The notes under the pieces are model-generated. The model did not search any database and had not been told where the DNA came from. It saw only the letters and a program-made list of their open reading frames with translations. From assembly GCF_947502445.1 (NCBI RefSeq), contig NZ_CANMZW010000035.1, positions 1 through 63,606 of the forward strand: a DNA stretch of 63,606 bases, given 5' to 3'. This document shows positions 24,608 to 33,350 of the stretch, piece after piece. The first letter of the stretch is position 1. Each line of letters opens with the position of its first letter. The translations under genes were made by a program, and so were the position numbers. The stretch comes from an uncultured Brevibacillus sp. (GTDB taxonomy: Bacteria > Bacillota > Bacilli > Brevibacillales > Brevibacillaceae).

Positions 24608-27600
24608 TTGGCAGGTAAAGTGATTCAAAGTGGCCGACACCGCCAGCGTCGTACGTATTCACGTATTAACGAAGTGCTGGGCCTTCCAAATCTCATCGAG
24701 ATTCAGCAAAAGTCCTACCAATGGTTCCTTGATGAGGGGCTCCGTGAGATGTTCCAAGACATTTCGCCAATCCAGGACTTCACAGGTAATCTCGTGCTGG
24801 AGTTTATCGACTACAGCTTGGGAGAGCCGAAGTACGATGTTGACGAGTCGAAAGAACGTGACGTCACCTATGCGGCGCCTCTGCGTGTGAAGGTACGTTT
24901 GTTGAACAAAGAGACGGGAGAAGTGAAGGAACAAGAAGTCTTCATGGGGGATTTCCCGCTCATGACTGAAACGGGAACCTTCATTATTAATGGTGCTGAG
25001 CGCGTTATTGTCAGCCAGCTTGTTCGTTCCCCCAGTGTATATTACAACACCAAAGTGGACAAAAACGGCAAGCAGACGTTCACAGCTACTGTGATCCCGA
25101 ATCGGGGCGCGTGGTTGGAGTTGGAGACTGATGCGAAAGACGTAATCTATGTCCGCATCGACCGTACGCGTAAAATCCCGGTAACGGTCCTTTTGCGTGC
25201 ATTGGGCTTTGGTTCTGACATTGAGATTTTAAACTTACTGGGTGAAGATGAATACATCAAGAACACGCTGGAAAAAGACAATACGGACTCTACTGAAAAA
25301 GCGCTGATCGAGATTTACGAGCGCCTGCGTCCAGGTGAGCCGCCGACAGTTGATAATGCGAAGAGTCTCTTGGTCTCTCGCTTCTTTGATCCGAAGCGCT
25401 ATGATTTGGCTTCTGTCGGTCGTTACAAAATGAACAAGAAGCTTCATCTGAAGAATCGCCTGTACAATCAGCGGTTGGCAGAAACGTTGGTCGATACCGA
25501 GACCGGTGAAATTTTCGCCGAGGCAGGTCAAATGATTGACCGCCGCGTATTGGATCGCATTTTACCAGCCCTTGAAGGAAACATCGGTGGTATCGATGTT
25601 CGTACGCATGGCGGCGTTTTGGAGGAGGAAGCGATTCATCTGCAATCCATTAATATTTTCTCTCCGATCGAGGATGGCAAGATCATCAAGATCATCGGAA
25701 ACGGAAATGTAGATAAATCAGTCAAACATATTACGCCGGCAGATATCGTTTCGGCGATCAATTATTTCATGAACCTCCTGCATAGCGTTGGTTCCACTGA
25801 CGACATCGATCACTTGGGTAACCGTCGTCTCCGTTCCGTGGGTGAGCTCTTGCAGAACCAGTTCCGTATCGGTTTGTCCCGTATGGAGCGTGTGGTTCGT
25901 GAGCGTATGTCCATCCAGGATCAAAACCAGATTACGCCGCAAGCTCTCATTAACATCCGACCAGTGATTGCGTCACTGAAGGAGTTCTTTGGTAGCTCGC
26001 AGCTGTCTCAGTTTATGGACCAAACAAACCCGCTTGCTGAGCTGACTCATAAACGTCGTCTCTCTGCACTCGGACCTGGTGGTTTGACCCGTGAGCGTGC
26101 GGGCTTCGAAGTGCGCGACGTTCACCATTCCCACTATGGCCGCATGTGTCCAATTGAGACGCCAGAGGGTCCAAACATTGGTTTGATCAACTCGCTGTCT
26201 TCCTTCGCTCGCATCAACGACTACGGCTTTATCGAAACGCCTCGTCGTAAGGTCGATCCAGAGACAGGCTATGTTCTTACCGATATCAGTTATTTGACAG
26301 CTGATGAGGAAGACGTGTTTAACGTGGCGCAGGCGAATCAGCCTCTCGATGAAGTTGGTCGCTTTGTGAACGACATGGTTATTTGTCGCCGTAAAGGTGA
26401 AATCTTGAGCGTACCACGTGACAAGGTTGACTTCATGGACGTATCTCCTAAACAGGTAGTGTCCGTGGCAACCGCGTTAATTCCGTTCCTCGAAAACGAT
26501 GACGCCAACCGCGCATTGATGGGTTCCAACATGCAGCGGCAGGCCGTTCCGCTTTTGATTCCACAAGCACCGTTTGTCGGTACAGGTATGGAGCATAAAG
26601 CAGCGCAAGACTCCGGGGTAGCAATCGTTGCTAAGCAACCGGGTCAGGTAGAGCGTGTAACGGCTCGCGAAATCTGGATTCGTCGTTACAAAGAAATCGA
26701 CGGCAAGAAAGTCGCTGGCGATATCGATAAGTACAAGATGCACAAATTTATCCGTTCCAACCAAGGTACGTGTATCAACCAACGCCCGATCGTAAGCCGT
26801 GGCGACTGGATTGAAAAAGGCGATATCATTGGTGACGGTCCATCCACCGAAAAAGGTGAATTGGCTCTCGGTCGTAACGTAATCGTTGCGTTTATGACGT
26901 GGGAAGGATACAACTACGAAGACGCGATTCTTCTGAGTGAAAAACTGGTTAAAGATGACGTGTATACGTCTATCCATATTGAAGAATACGAGTCCGAAGC
27001 GCGTGACACCAAGCTGGGTCCAGAAGAAATCACACGCGATATTCCAAACGTGGGTGAGGACGCTCTGAAAAACCTGGATGAACGCGGTATTATCCGTGTA
27101 GGTGCAGAAATTCAGGATGGCGACATTCTTGTTGGAAAGGTAACACCAAAAGGGGTTACTGAGCTGACAGCAGAAGAACGTCTCCTGCATGCGATCTTTG
27201 GTGAAAAAGCTCGTGAAGTACGTGATACTTCCTTGCGCGTGCCGCATGGTGGTTCCGGAATTATTGTGGACGTAAAAGTCTTTACGCGTGAAAACGGCGA
27301 CGAGCTGCCTCCAGGCGTAAATCAACTGGTACGTGTCTACATCGCCCAAAAACGGAAAATTTCCGTGGGTGACAAGATGGCCGGTCGACATGGTAACAAA
27401 GGGGTTATTGCACGGATTATGGCAGAGGAAGACATGCCGTTCCTCCCAGATGGTTCTCCTGTAGAGATCGTACTCAATCCGCTGGGTGTACCTTCGCGGA
27501 TGAACATCGGTCAGGTATTGGAGACTCACCTTGGTATGGCAGCTAAGCTTCTGGGTATTCACGTGGCAACGCCAGTATTTGACGGTGCACGTCAGGCAGA

Positions 27601-28147
27601 AGTATTCGAGACGTTGGAAGAAGCTGGACTCGACCGCGATGGTAAAACCATCTTGTTCGATGGTCGTACAGGTGAACCGTTTGATCGTCGTGTAACCGTC
27701 GGTTGCGTATACATGCTGAAACTGGCTCACTTGGTTGATGACAAAATCCATGCTCGTTCCACTGGTCCATACTCTCTCGTTACACAACAGCCATTGGGTG
27801 GTAAAGCTCAATTCGGCGGACAGCGTTTCGGGGAGATGGAGGTTTGGGCACTGGAAGCATACGGTGCAGCCTACACCTTGCAAGAAATTCTCACTGTGAA
27901 ATCCGATGACGTCGTAGGGCGCGTGAAAACGTATGAAGCGATTGTCAAAGGTGAAAACGTTCCAGAGCCAGGCGTTCCTGAGTCCTTCAAGGTATTGATC
28001 AAGGAGCTGCAAAGCTTGGGTATGGACGTGAAGATCCTGTCCGGAGATGAGCAGGAGATTGAAATGCGCGAAACAGAAGACGAGGATGAAGGTAATAGTG
28101 AAAAACTGAACCTCGTACTCGAAGGCGGAAGCTCGAACGAAGAGTAA
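24608..28147 (+). CDS. rpoB: RNA polymerase beta subunit
   Basis: A 1179-residue core RNA polymerase subunit. The rifampicin-binding cluster (SQLSQFMDQTNPLAELTHKR, about residues 463-482, then RLSALGPGGL) has the usual sensitive-type Asp, His and Ser residues. The flap, GDKMAGRHGNKGV and the C-terminal clamp are complete. A TTG at 24608 is the best start: GAGGGGTGAATAAG precedes it in the same way as in B. subtilis, whereas a GTG at 24599 overlaps that site. The long reading frame on the opposite strand (26477-28012) is a codon-bias shadow. Confidence 0.98.
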   Translation: MAGKVIQSGRHRQRRTYSRINEVLGLPNLIEIQQKSYQWFLDEGLREMFQDISPIQDFTGNLVLEFIDYSLGEPKYDVDESKERDVTYAAPLRVKVRLLNKETGEVKEQEVFMGDFPLMTETGTFIINGAERVIVSQLVRSPSVYYNTKVDKNGKQTFTATVIPNRGAWLELETDAKDVIYVRIDRTRKIPVTVLLRALGFGSDIEILNLLGEDEYIKNTLEKDNTDSTEKALIEIYERLRPGEPPTVDNAKSLLVSRFFDPKRYDLASVGRYKMNKKLHLKNRLYNQRLAETLVDTETGEIFAEAGQMIDRRVLDRILPALEGNIGGIDVRTHGGVLEEEAIHLQSINIFSPIEDGKIIKIIGNGNVDKSVKHITPADIVSAINYFMNLLHSVGSTDDIDHLGNRRLRSVGELLQNQFRIGLSRMERVVRERMSIQDQNQITPQALINIRPVIASLKEFFGSSQLSQFMDQTNPLAELTHKRRLSALGPGGLTRERAGFEVRDVHHSHYGRMCPIETPEGPNIGLINSLSSFARINDYGFIETPRRKVDPETGYVLTDISYLTADEEDVFNVAQANQPLDEVGRFVNDMVICRRKGEILSVPRDKVDFMDVSPKQVVSVATALIPFLENDDANRALMGSNMQRQAVPLLIPQAPFVGTGMEHKAAQDSGVAIVAKQPGQVERVTAREIWIRRYKEIDGKKVAGDIDKYKMHKFIRSNQGTCINQRPIVSRGDWIEKGDIIGDGPSTEKGELALGRNVIVAFMTWEGYNYEDAILLSEKLVKDDVYTSIHIEEYESEARDTKLGPEEITRDIPNVGEDALKNLDERGIIRVGAEIQDGDILVGKVTPKGVTELTAEERLLHAIFGEKAREVRDTSLRVPHGGSGIIVDVKVFTRENGDELPPGVNQLVRVYIAQKRKISVGDKMAGRHGNKGVIARIMAEEDMPFLPDGSPVEIVLNPLGVPSRMNIGQVLETHLGMAAKLLGIHVATPVFDGARQAEVFETLEEAGLDRDGKTILFDGRTGEPFDRRVTVGCVYMLKLAHLVDDKIHARSTGPYSLVTQQPLGGKAQFGGQRFGEMEVWALEAYGAAYTLQEILTVKSDDVVGRVKTYEAIVKGENVPEPGVPESFKVLIKELQSLGMDVKILSGDEQEIEMRETEDEDEGNSEKLNLVLEGGSSNEE

Positions 28148-28176
28148 GATTCCGGTACAAAGGGAGGTAACGCCCT

Positions 28177-31100
28177 GTGATAGACGTGAACAACTTCGAA
28201 TATATGAAGATCGGCTTGGCTTCCCCCGATAAGATCCGTTCGTGGTCTTTCGGGGAAGTAAAAAAGCCGGAGACGATCAACTACCGCACACTGAAACCGG
28301 AAAAAGACGGCTTGTTCTGCGAACGCATCTTTGGACCGACCAAGGACTGGGAGTGCCATTGCGGTAAATACAAGCGTGTACGTTATAAAGGTGTAGTGTG
28401 CGATCGTTGTGGCGTGGAAGTGACTCGCGCCAAAGTACGTCGTGAGCGCATGGGGCACATTGAGCTGGCTGCCCCAGTTTCTCACATCTGGTACTTCAAA
28501 GGGATTCCGAGCCGTATGGGCTTGGTTCTCGATATGTCCCCGCGTTCCCTGGAAGAAGTTATCTACTTTGCTTCTTACGTAGTAACGGATGCTGGGGATA
28601 CACCACTCGATAAGAAGCAGCTGCTCTCCGAAAAAGAGTACCGCAACTATCGTGAGAAATACGGCCACTCTTTCCAAGCGATGATGGGTGCAGAAGCGAT
28701 CAAGCGTCTGCTCGCTGAAATCGATCTGGACAAAGACGTGGAAACGTTAAAAGAAGATTTGAAAACGGCACAAGGCCAACGTCGCAACCGCGCGATCAAG
28801 CGTCTGGAAGTGCTCGAGGCATTCCGCAACTCCGGTAACCACCCGGATTGGATGGTTCTTGACGTACTGCCAGTCATTCCGCCGGAGCTGCGCCCGATGG
28901 TTCAATTGGATGGTGGACGTTTTGCTACATCCGACTTGAATGACCTGTACCGTCGTGTAATCAACCGGAACAATCGTCTGAAGCGCCTGCTTGAACTGGG
29001 TGCTCCTGACATTATCGTACAAAACGAGAAACGCATGCTGCAGGAAGCAGTAGACGCGCTCATCGACAACGGTCGTCGTGGACGTCCGGTAACAGGACCA
29101 GGTAACCGTCCACTGAAATCTCTCAGCCACATGCTGAAAGGTAAACAAGGTCGTTTCCGTCAAAACCTGCTCGGTAAGCGTGTTGACTACTCCGGTCGTT
29201 CCGTTATCGTTGTAGGACCAAACCTGAAGATGTATCAGTGCGGTTTGCCAAAAGAAATGGCACTCGAGCTCTTCAAGCCGTTCGTGATGAAAGAGCTGGT
29301 GGCAAAAGGCCTCGCTCATAACATCAAGAGCGCAAAGCGCAAGGTAGAGCGCGTTCAGCCTGAGGTATGGGATGTACTTGAGGATGTTATCCGCGAGCAT
29401 CCGGTGCTGTTGAACCGTGCCCCCACTTTGCACCGTCTGGGTATCCAGGCATTTGAACCAGTATTGGTAGAAGGTCGCGCGATCCGTCTGCACCCGCTCG
29501 TTTGTACTGCGTACAACGCGGACTTTGACGGAGACCAAATGGCTGTTCACGTTCCGTTGTCCGCAGAGGCTCAAGCAGAAGCTCGTATCCTCATGCTGGC
29601 AGCACAAAATATCTTGAACCCGAAAGACGGTAAGCCGGTAGTTACACCATCCCAGGACATGGTGCTTGGTTCTTACTACCTCACGTTGGAGCGGGAAGGC
29701 GACAAAGGCGAGGGTACGATTTACCGTGACCCGCACGATGCGATTGCCGCGTACCAGCAAGGCTACATCAGCTTGCATACACGTATCGCACTGCCTGCGA
29801 AGCGCCTGAACAAAACGAGCTTCACTGAGCAGCAACAGAACGCGCTTCTCGTAACGACTGTAGGGAAAGTCATTTTCAACGAAATTTTCCCTGCGGATCT
29901 GCCGTTCATCAATGCTCCAACCAAAGCTAACCTACAATTTATGGTTCCAGACGAGTGCTTTATCTTTGATAAAGGCACGAACGTTACGGAGTTCATTAAG
30001 AACCTCCCTGATCCAGGTGCTGTGAAGAAAGGCTTCCTGGGAACCATTATCTCTGAGTGCTTCCGTCGTTTTGGTACGATGAAAACATCCATGATCCTGG
30101 ATAAGATCAAGGAATTGGGCTTCACGTACTCGACGAAAGCAGGTATCACGATTGCCGTAGCGGACATCGCGGTACCAGGTAAGAAAAAAGATATCCTCGA
30201 TGGTGCGGACGAAAAGGTTGCTACCGTCATGACACAGTTCCGTCGCGGTTTAATTACCGAGGACGAGCGCTATGACCGCGTTATTTCCATCTGGTCCAAA
30301 GCCAAGGATGAAGTAACTGACGTGTTGATGAAGTCGATGGATAAATTTAATGCAATCTTTATGATGGCAAACTCCGGTGCCCGCGGTAACGTATCCCAGA
30401 TTACTCAGCTGGCTGGTATGCGCGGTCTGATGGCGAACCCATCCGGTCGAATTATCGAGTTGCCGATTAAATCCAACTTCCGTGAAGGTCTGACCGTATT
30501 GGAGTACTTTATCTCCACTCACGGTGCGCGGAAAGGTCTTGCTGATACGGCACTTCGTACTGCGGACTCGGGTTACCTGACTCGTCGTCTCGTAGACGTT
30601 GCCCAAGACGTGATCGTCCGCGAAAAAGATTGCGGTACGGATAAAGGCATTCGCGTTACGGCTATTAAGGATGGTAAGGAAGAAATCGAGAAGCTGTCTG
30701 ACCGTCTGATCGGCCGTACATGCTTCGAGACTTTGCGCCACCCTGTGACCAAAGAAGTCATTATTGGCCGCAATGAGGAGATTTCTGAAGAGGTTGCCGA
30801 GTATATCGAAAAAGAAGGCATCACTGAGGTTTACATCCGTAACGTACTTGCTTGCCGCACCAGCCATGGTGTCTGCAAACTGTGCTACGGACGCAACCTG
30901 GCAACAGGTGCCGAGGTGGAAGTAGGGGAAGCAGTAGGGATTATTGCTGCTCAGTCCATTGGTGAGCCGGGTACCCAGCTGACCATGCGTACCTTCCATA
31001 CCGGTGGGGTTGCGGGAGATGATATTACCCAAGGTTTGCCGCGTATTCAGGAGTTGTTTGAGGCGCGCAATCCGAAAGGGCAAGCCGTTATCTCCGAGAT

Positions 31101-31803
31101 TGATGGTGAAGTTGTCGACATTCGCGAAGGTAAAGATCGTCGTGAAATCGAAGTTCGTGGTGAAGCGGAAAACAAAGTGTATGCAGCTCCATACGGCTCT
31201 CGCATCAAGGTTTCTGTTGGCGTCAAGCTGAATGCCGGGGATGAACTCACAGAGGGTTCCGTAGATCCGAAAGAAATGCTGAAAGTTCGCGGCATGCGCG
31301 GAGTTTCCAACTATATTTTGCAAGAGGTACAAAAAGTTTACCGTATGCAGGGTGTAGAAATTAACGATAAACACGTAGAAGTAATGATTCGTCAGATGCT
31401 TCGCAAGCTGCGTGTTATCGATAGCGGAGATACCGATCTTCTGCCAGGCTCCTATGTGGAAGTTCCGGAATTCGAGCAAGCAAATGCGAAAGTACTCATT
31501 GAAGGCAGAAATCCAGCAGTTGGTCGTCCAGTTCTCTTGGGTATCACGAAAGCATCCCTCGAAACTGACTCCTTCTTGTCGGCAGCATCCTTCCAGGAGA
31601 CGACTCGCGTTCTTACCGATGCAGCGATCAAAGGAAAAGTGGACCGTTTGCTAGGTTTGAAAGAGAACGTTATTATCGGTAAGCTGGTTCCAGCTGGTAC
31701 TGGTATGTCGCGTTATCGCAATATTAAAGTGGCAAGTCAGATGGATTACGAAGCAGAGCTTGAGGCAGGGAAAGCGCAGCAAGCTGCAGTTTCAGTGGAG
31801 TAA
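28177..31803 (+). CDS. rpoC: RNA polymerase beta' subunit
   Basis: A 1208-residue core subunit that carries the catalytic magnesium. Zinc site 1 (CHCGKYKRVRYKGVVCDRCG region, about 60-78), the absolutely conserved NADFDGDQMAVH (about 447-458), and zinc site 2 (C...CRTSHGVCKLC near 890) are all intact. The start is GTG with GGGAGGTAA. It follows rpoB by 29 bases, and a hairpin terminator lies after it, with a new promoter for rplGB-rpsL. Confidence 0.98.
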   Translation: MIDVNNFEYMKIGLASPDKIRSWSFGEVKKPETINYRTLKPEKDGLFCERIFGPTKDWECHCGKYKRVRYKGVVCDRCGVEVTRAKVRRERMGHIELAAPVSHIWYFKGIPSRMGLVLDMSPRSLEEVIYFASYVVTDAGDTPLDKKQLLSEKEYRNYREKYGHSFQAMMGAEAIKRLLAEIDLDKDVETLKEDLKTAQGQRRNRAIKRLEVLEAFRNSGNHPDWMVLDVLPVIPPELRPMVQLDGGRFATSDLNDLYRRVINRNNRLKRLLELGAPDIIVQNEKRMLQEAVDALIDNGRRGRPVTGPGNRPLKSLSHMLKGKQGRFRQNLLGKRVDYSGRSVIVVGPNLKMYQCGLPKEMALELFKPFVMKELVAKGLAHNIKSAKRKVERVQPEVWDVLEDVIREHPVLLNRAPTLHRLGIQAFEPVLVEGRAIRLHPLVCTAYNADFDGDQMAVHVPLSAEAQAEARILMLAAQNILNPKDGKPVVTPSQDMVLGSYYLTLEREGDKGEGTIYRDPHDAIAAYQQGYISLHTRIALPAKRLNKTSFTEQQQNALLVTTVGKVIFNEIFPADLPFINAPTKANLQFMVPDECFIFDKGTNVTEFIKNLPDPGAVKKGFLGTIISECFRRFGTMKTSMILDKIKELGFTYSTKAGITIAVADIAVPGKKKDILDGADEKVATVMTQFRRGLITEDERYDRVISIWSKAKDEVTDVLMKSMDKFNAIFMMANSGARGNVSQITQLAGMRGLMANPSGRIIELPIKSNFREGLTVLEYFISTHGARKGLADTALRTADSGYLTRRLVDVAQDVIVREKDCGTDKGIRVTAIKDGKEEIEKLSDRLIGRTCFETLRHPVTKEVIIGRNEEISEEVAEYIEKEGITEVYIRNVLACRTSHGVCKLCYGRNLATGAEVEVGEAVGIIAAQSIGEPGTQLTMRTFHTGGVAGDDITQGLPRIQELFEARNPKGQAVISEIDGEVVDIREGKDRREIEVRGEAENKVYAAPYGSRIKVSVGVKLNAGDELTEGSVDPKEMLKVRGMRGVSNYILQEVQKVYRMQGVEINDKHVEVMIRQMLRKLRVIDSGDTDLLPGSYVEVPEFEQANAKVLIEGRNPAVGRPVLLGITKASLETDSFLSAASFQETTRVLTDAAIKGKVDRLLGLKENVIIGKLVPAGTGMSRYRNIKVASQMDYEAELEAGKAQQAAVSVE

Positions 31804-31812
31804 TTGCAGGTT

Positions 31813-31845
31813 AAGCGCCCATCATTTACGGTGGGCGCTTTCCTA
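31813..31845 (+). terminator. Terminator after rpoC
   Basis: A nine-bp stem (AAGCGCCCA at 31813-31821 with TGGGCGCTT at 31832-31840). The T tract is short, so it may be leaky. Confidence 0.65.
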
Positions 31846-31867
31846 AATAAAAATATGAAGTGGGACG

Positions 31868-31896
31868 TTGACAACTCATAGCCCACCTGATATTAT
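31868..31896 (+). promoter_or_regulatory. SigA promoter of the rplGB-rpsL-rpsG-fusA unit
   Basis: TTGACA, 17 bases, TATTAT, a strong match 44 bases before rplGB. Confidence 0.85.
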
Positions 31897-31940
31897 ATTC
31901 AAGTGTGCCTGACATCTGTACTTTGGAGGATATGAAAATC

Positions 31941-32195
31941 ATGTCTTATGAAAAAGTAGAGCGGGCCAAGGAGTTGACGATCGGCATTAAGCAGACGATC
32001 AAAGCTGTCGAACACCAACAGGTAGAAGCAGTTTACATCGCTACGGATGCTGATAAGCGTTTGACCCAAAAAGTCGAGCTCCTTTGCAAAGAGAAGGGTG
32101 TTCCAGTCATCCATGTAGATTCCATGCGTCGATTAGGCAAAGCGTGCGGGATCGAAGTGGGGGCAGCTACTGCTGCGATTAAGAAAAGTGGTTAA
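31941..32195 (+). CDS. rplGB: L7Ae-family ribosomal protein (YbxF)
   Basis: An 84-residue member of the L7Ae/L30e family, which binds kink-turn RNA. The RNA-binding signature LGKACGIEVGAA near the C terminus is present. Its place on the ribosome or on other RNAs is not settled in the family. The ATG at 31941 is ten bases after TTGGAGGA; an ATG at 31932 would be too close. It precedes rpsL by 122 bases, as in B. subtilis. Confidence 0.93.
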   Translation: MSYEKVERAKELTIGIKQTIKAVEHQQVEAVYIATDADKRLTQKVELLCKEKGVPVIHVDSMRRLGKACGIEVGAATAAIKKSG

Positions 32196-32317
32196 TGATG
32201 TTTTTGTCTGTTGTTACACGTTGCGTAATGCTGGACAAGGACTTTCTATTTGGCCTAAAAATGACTCACCTGGATCTGTGGTCTTGAAGATTGGGTATTA
32301 AGAAGGGAGGTAACATC

Positions 32318-32752
32318 ATGCCTACAATTAACCAATTGGTGCGTAAAGGTCGCGAGGATAAGGTTGTGAAGTCGAAGTCCCCAGCTCTTCAAAAAGGGTA
32401 CAACAGCTTCAAGAAAAGCCAAACCAACCAAAGCTCTCCTCAAAAACGTGGTGTTTGCACTCGTGTAGGTACCATGACTCCGAAAAAACCAAACTCCGCG
32501 TTGCGTAAATACGCTCGTGTGCGTTTGACTAACGGTATCGAGGTAACTGCATACATCGGTGGTATTGGTCACAACCTGCAAGAGCATAGCGTCGTGCTTG
32601 TGCGCGGCGGTCGTGTAAAAGACTTGCCAGGGGTACGCTACCATATCGTTCGTGGTGCTCTTGACACTGCTGGTGTGAACAACCGTAAACAAGGTCGTTC
32701 CAAATACGGTACTAAGCGTCCGAAGCCAGGTCAAGCAGCAGCTAAGAAGTAA
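32318..32752 (+). CDS. rpsL: Ribosomal protein S12
   Basis: A 144-residue 30S protein that monitors codon-anticodon pairing. The streptomycin-related segments TPKKPNSALRK and PGVRYHIVRG are of the wild-type, sensitive form, with both usual lysines. It starts MPTINQLVRKGRE at the ATG 32318 after AAGGGAGG. It begins the S12-S7-EF-G-EF-Tu series (str operon). Confidence 0.98.
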   Translation: MPTINQLVRKGREDKVVKSKSPALQKGYNSFKKSQTNQSSPQKRGVCTRVGTMTPKKPNSALRKYARVRLTNGIEVTAYIGGIGHNLQEHSVVLVRGGRVKDLPGVRYHIVRGALDTAGVNNRKQGRSKYGTKRPKPGQAAAKK

Positions 32753-32808
32753 TAAAAAAGCGCCTTTAGAGTGGCGTGAATTTATATTGAAAAGAAGGAG
32801 GGAATACG

Positions 32809-33279
32809 ATGCCTCGTAAAGGTCCTGTAACCCGTCGTGACGTGCTGCCTGATCCTATTCATAACAGCAAGTTGGTTACTCGTTTGATTAACCGCCTGAT
32901 GTTGGATGGTAAGCGTGGTGTAGCTCAGAACATTCTCTACAATGCATTTGACATCATTCAGGAGCGCACAGGTCGCAATCCGATGGAAGTGTTTGAAGAA
33001 GCACTGAAAAACGTAATGCCAGTACTCGAAGTTAAAGCTCGCCGTGTAGGTGGTGCTAACTATCAAGTACCAATCGAAGTAAAACCAGAGCGCCGTACCA
33101 CTCTTGGCCTGCGTTGGATGGTTAACTACTCCCGTAACCGTGGAGAGAAAACCATGGAACAACGTCTTGCTAACGAGATCATGGACGCTGCTAACAACAC
33201 TGGTGCAGCTGTTAAAAAGCGTGAAGACACACACAAGATGGCTGAAGCGAACAAAGCGTTTGCTCACTATCGCTGGTAG
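32809..33279 (+). CDS. rpsG: Ribosomal protein S7
   Basis: A 156-residue 30S protein that nucleates head assembly and lines the E site. It starts MPRKGPVTRRDVLPDP and ends AFAHYRW, with no truncation. GAAGGAGGG precedes the ATG. It is 56 bases after rpsL. A short perfect hairpin lies between it and fusA (33291-33311). Confidence 0.98.
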   Translation: MPRKGPVTRRDVLPDPIHNSKLVTRLINRLMLDGKRGVAQNILYNAFDIIQERTGRNPMEVFEEALKNVMPVLEVKARRVGGANYQVPIEVKPERRTTLGLRWMVNYSRNRGEKTMEQRLANEIMDAANNTGAAVKKREDTHKMAEANKAFAHYRW

Positions 33280-33290
33280 GATTTTAAAAT

Positions 33291-33311
33291 GGGTATCCGA
33301 ATCGGATACCC
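33291..33311 (+). repeat. Inverted repeat between rpsG and fusA
   Basis: GGGTATCCG and CGGATACCC form a perfect nine-bp stem with loop AAT. There is no T tract, so it is probably an RNA stability or processing element, not a terminator. Confidence 0.75.
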
Positions 33312-33350
33312 GTATATTCTCACACACGAGTTATGGAAGGAGCATACCTA

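Noticed and set aside
26477..28012. A 511-codon open frame on the reverse strand inside rpoB
   Set aside because: It has no ribosome site, no recognisable domain and an amino acid mix rich in Cys, Phe, His and Tyr. Such frames arise opposite highly biased codons of strongly expressed genes.
28747..31479. Reverse frames of 362 and 409 codons inside rpoC
   Set aside because: Same reason: fully contained in a real gene, no ribosome site, implausible composition.
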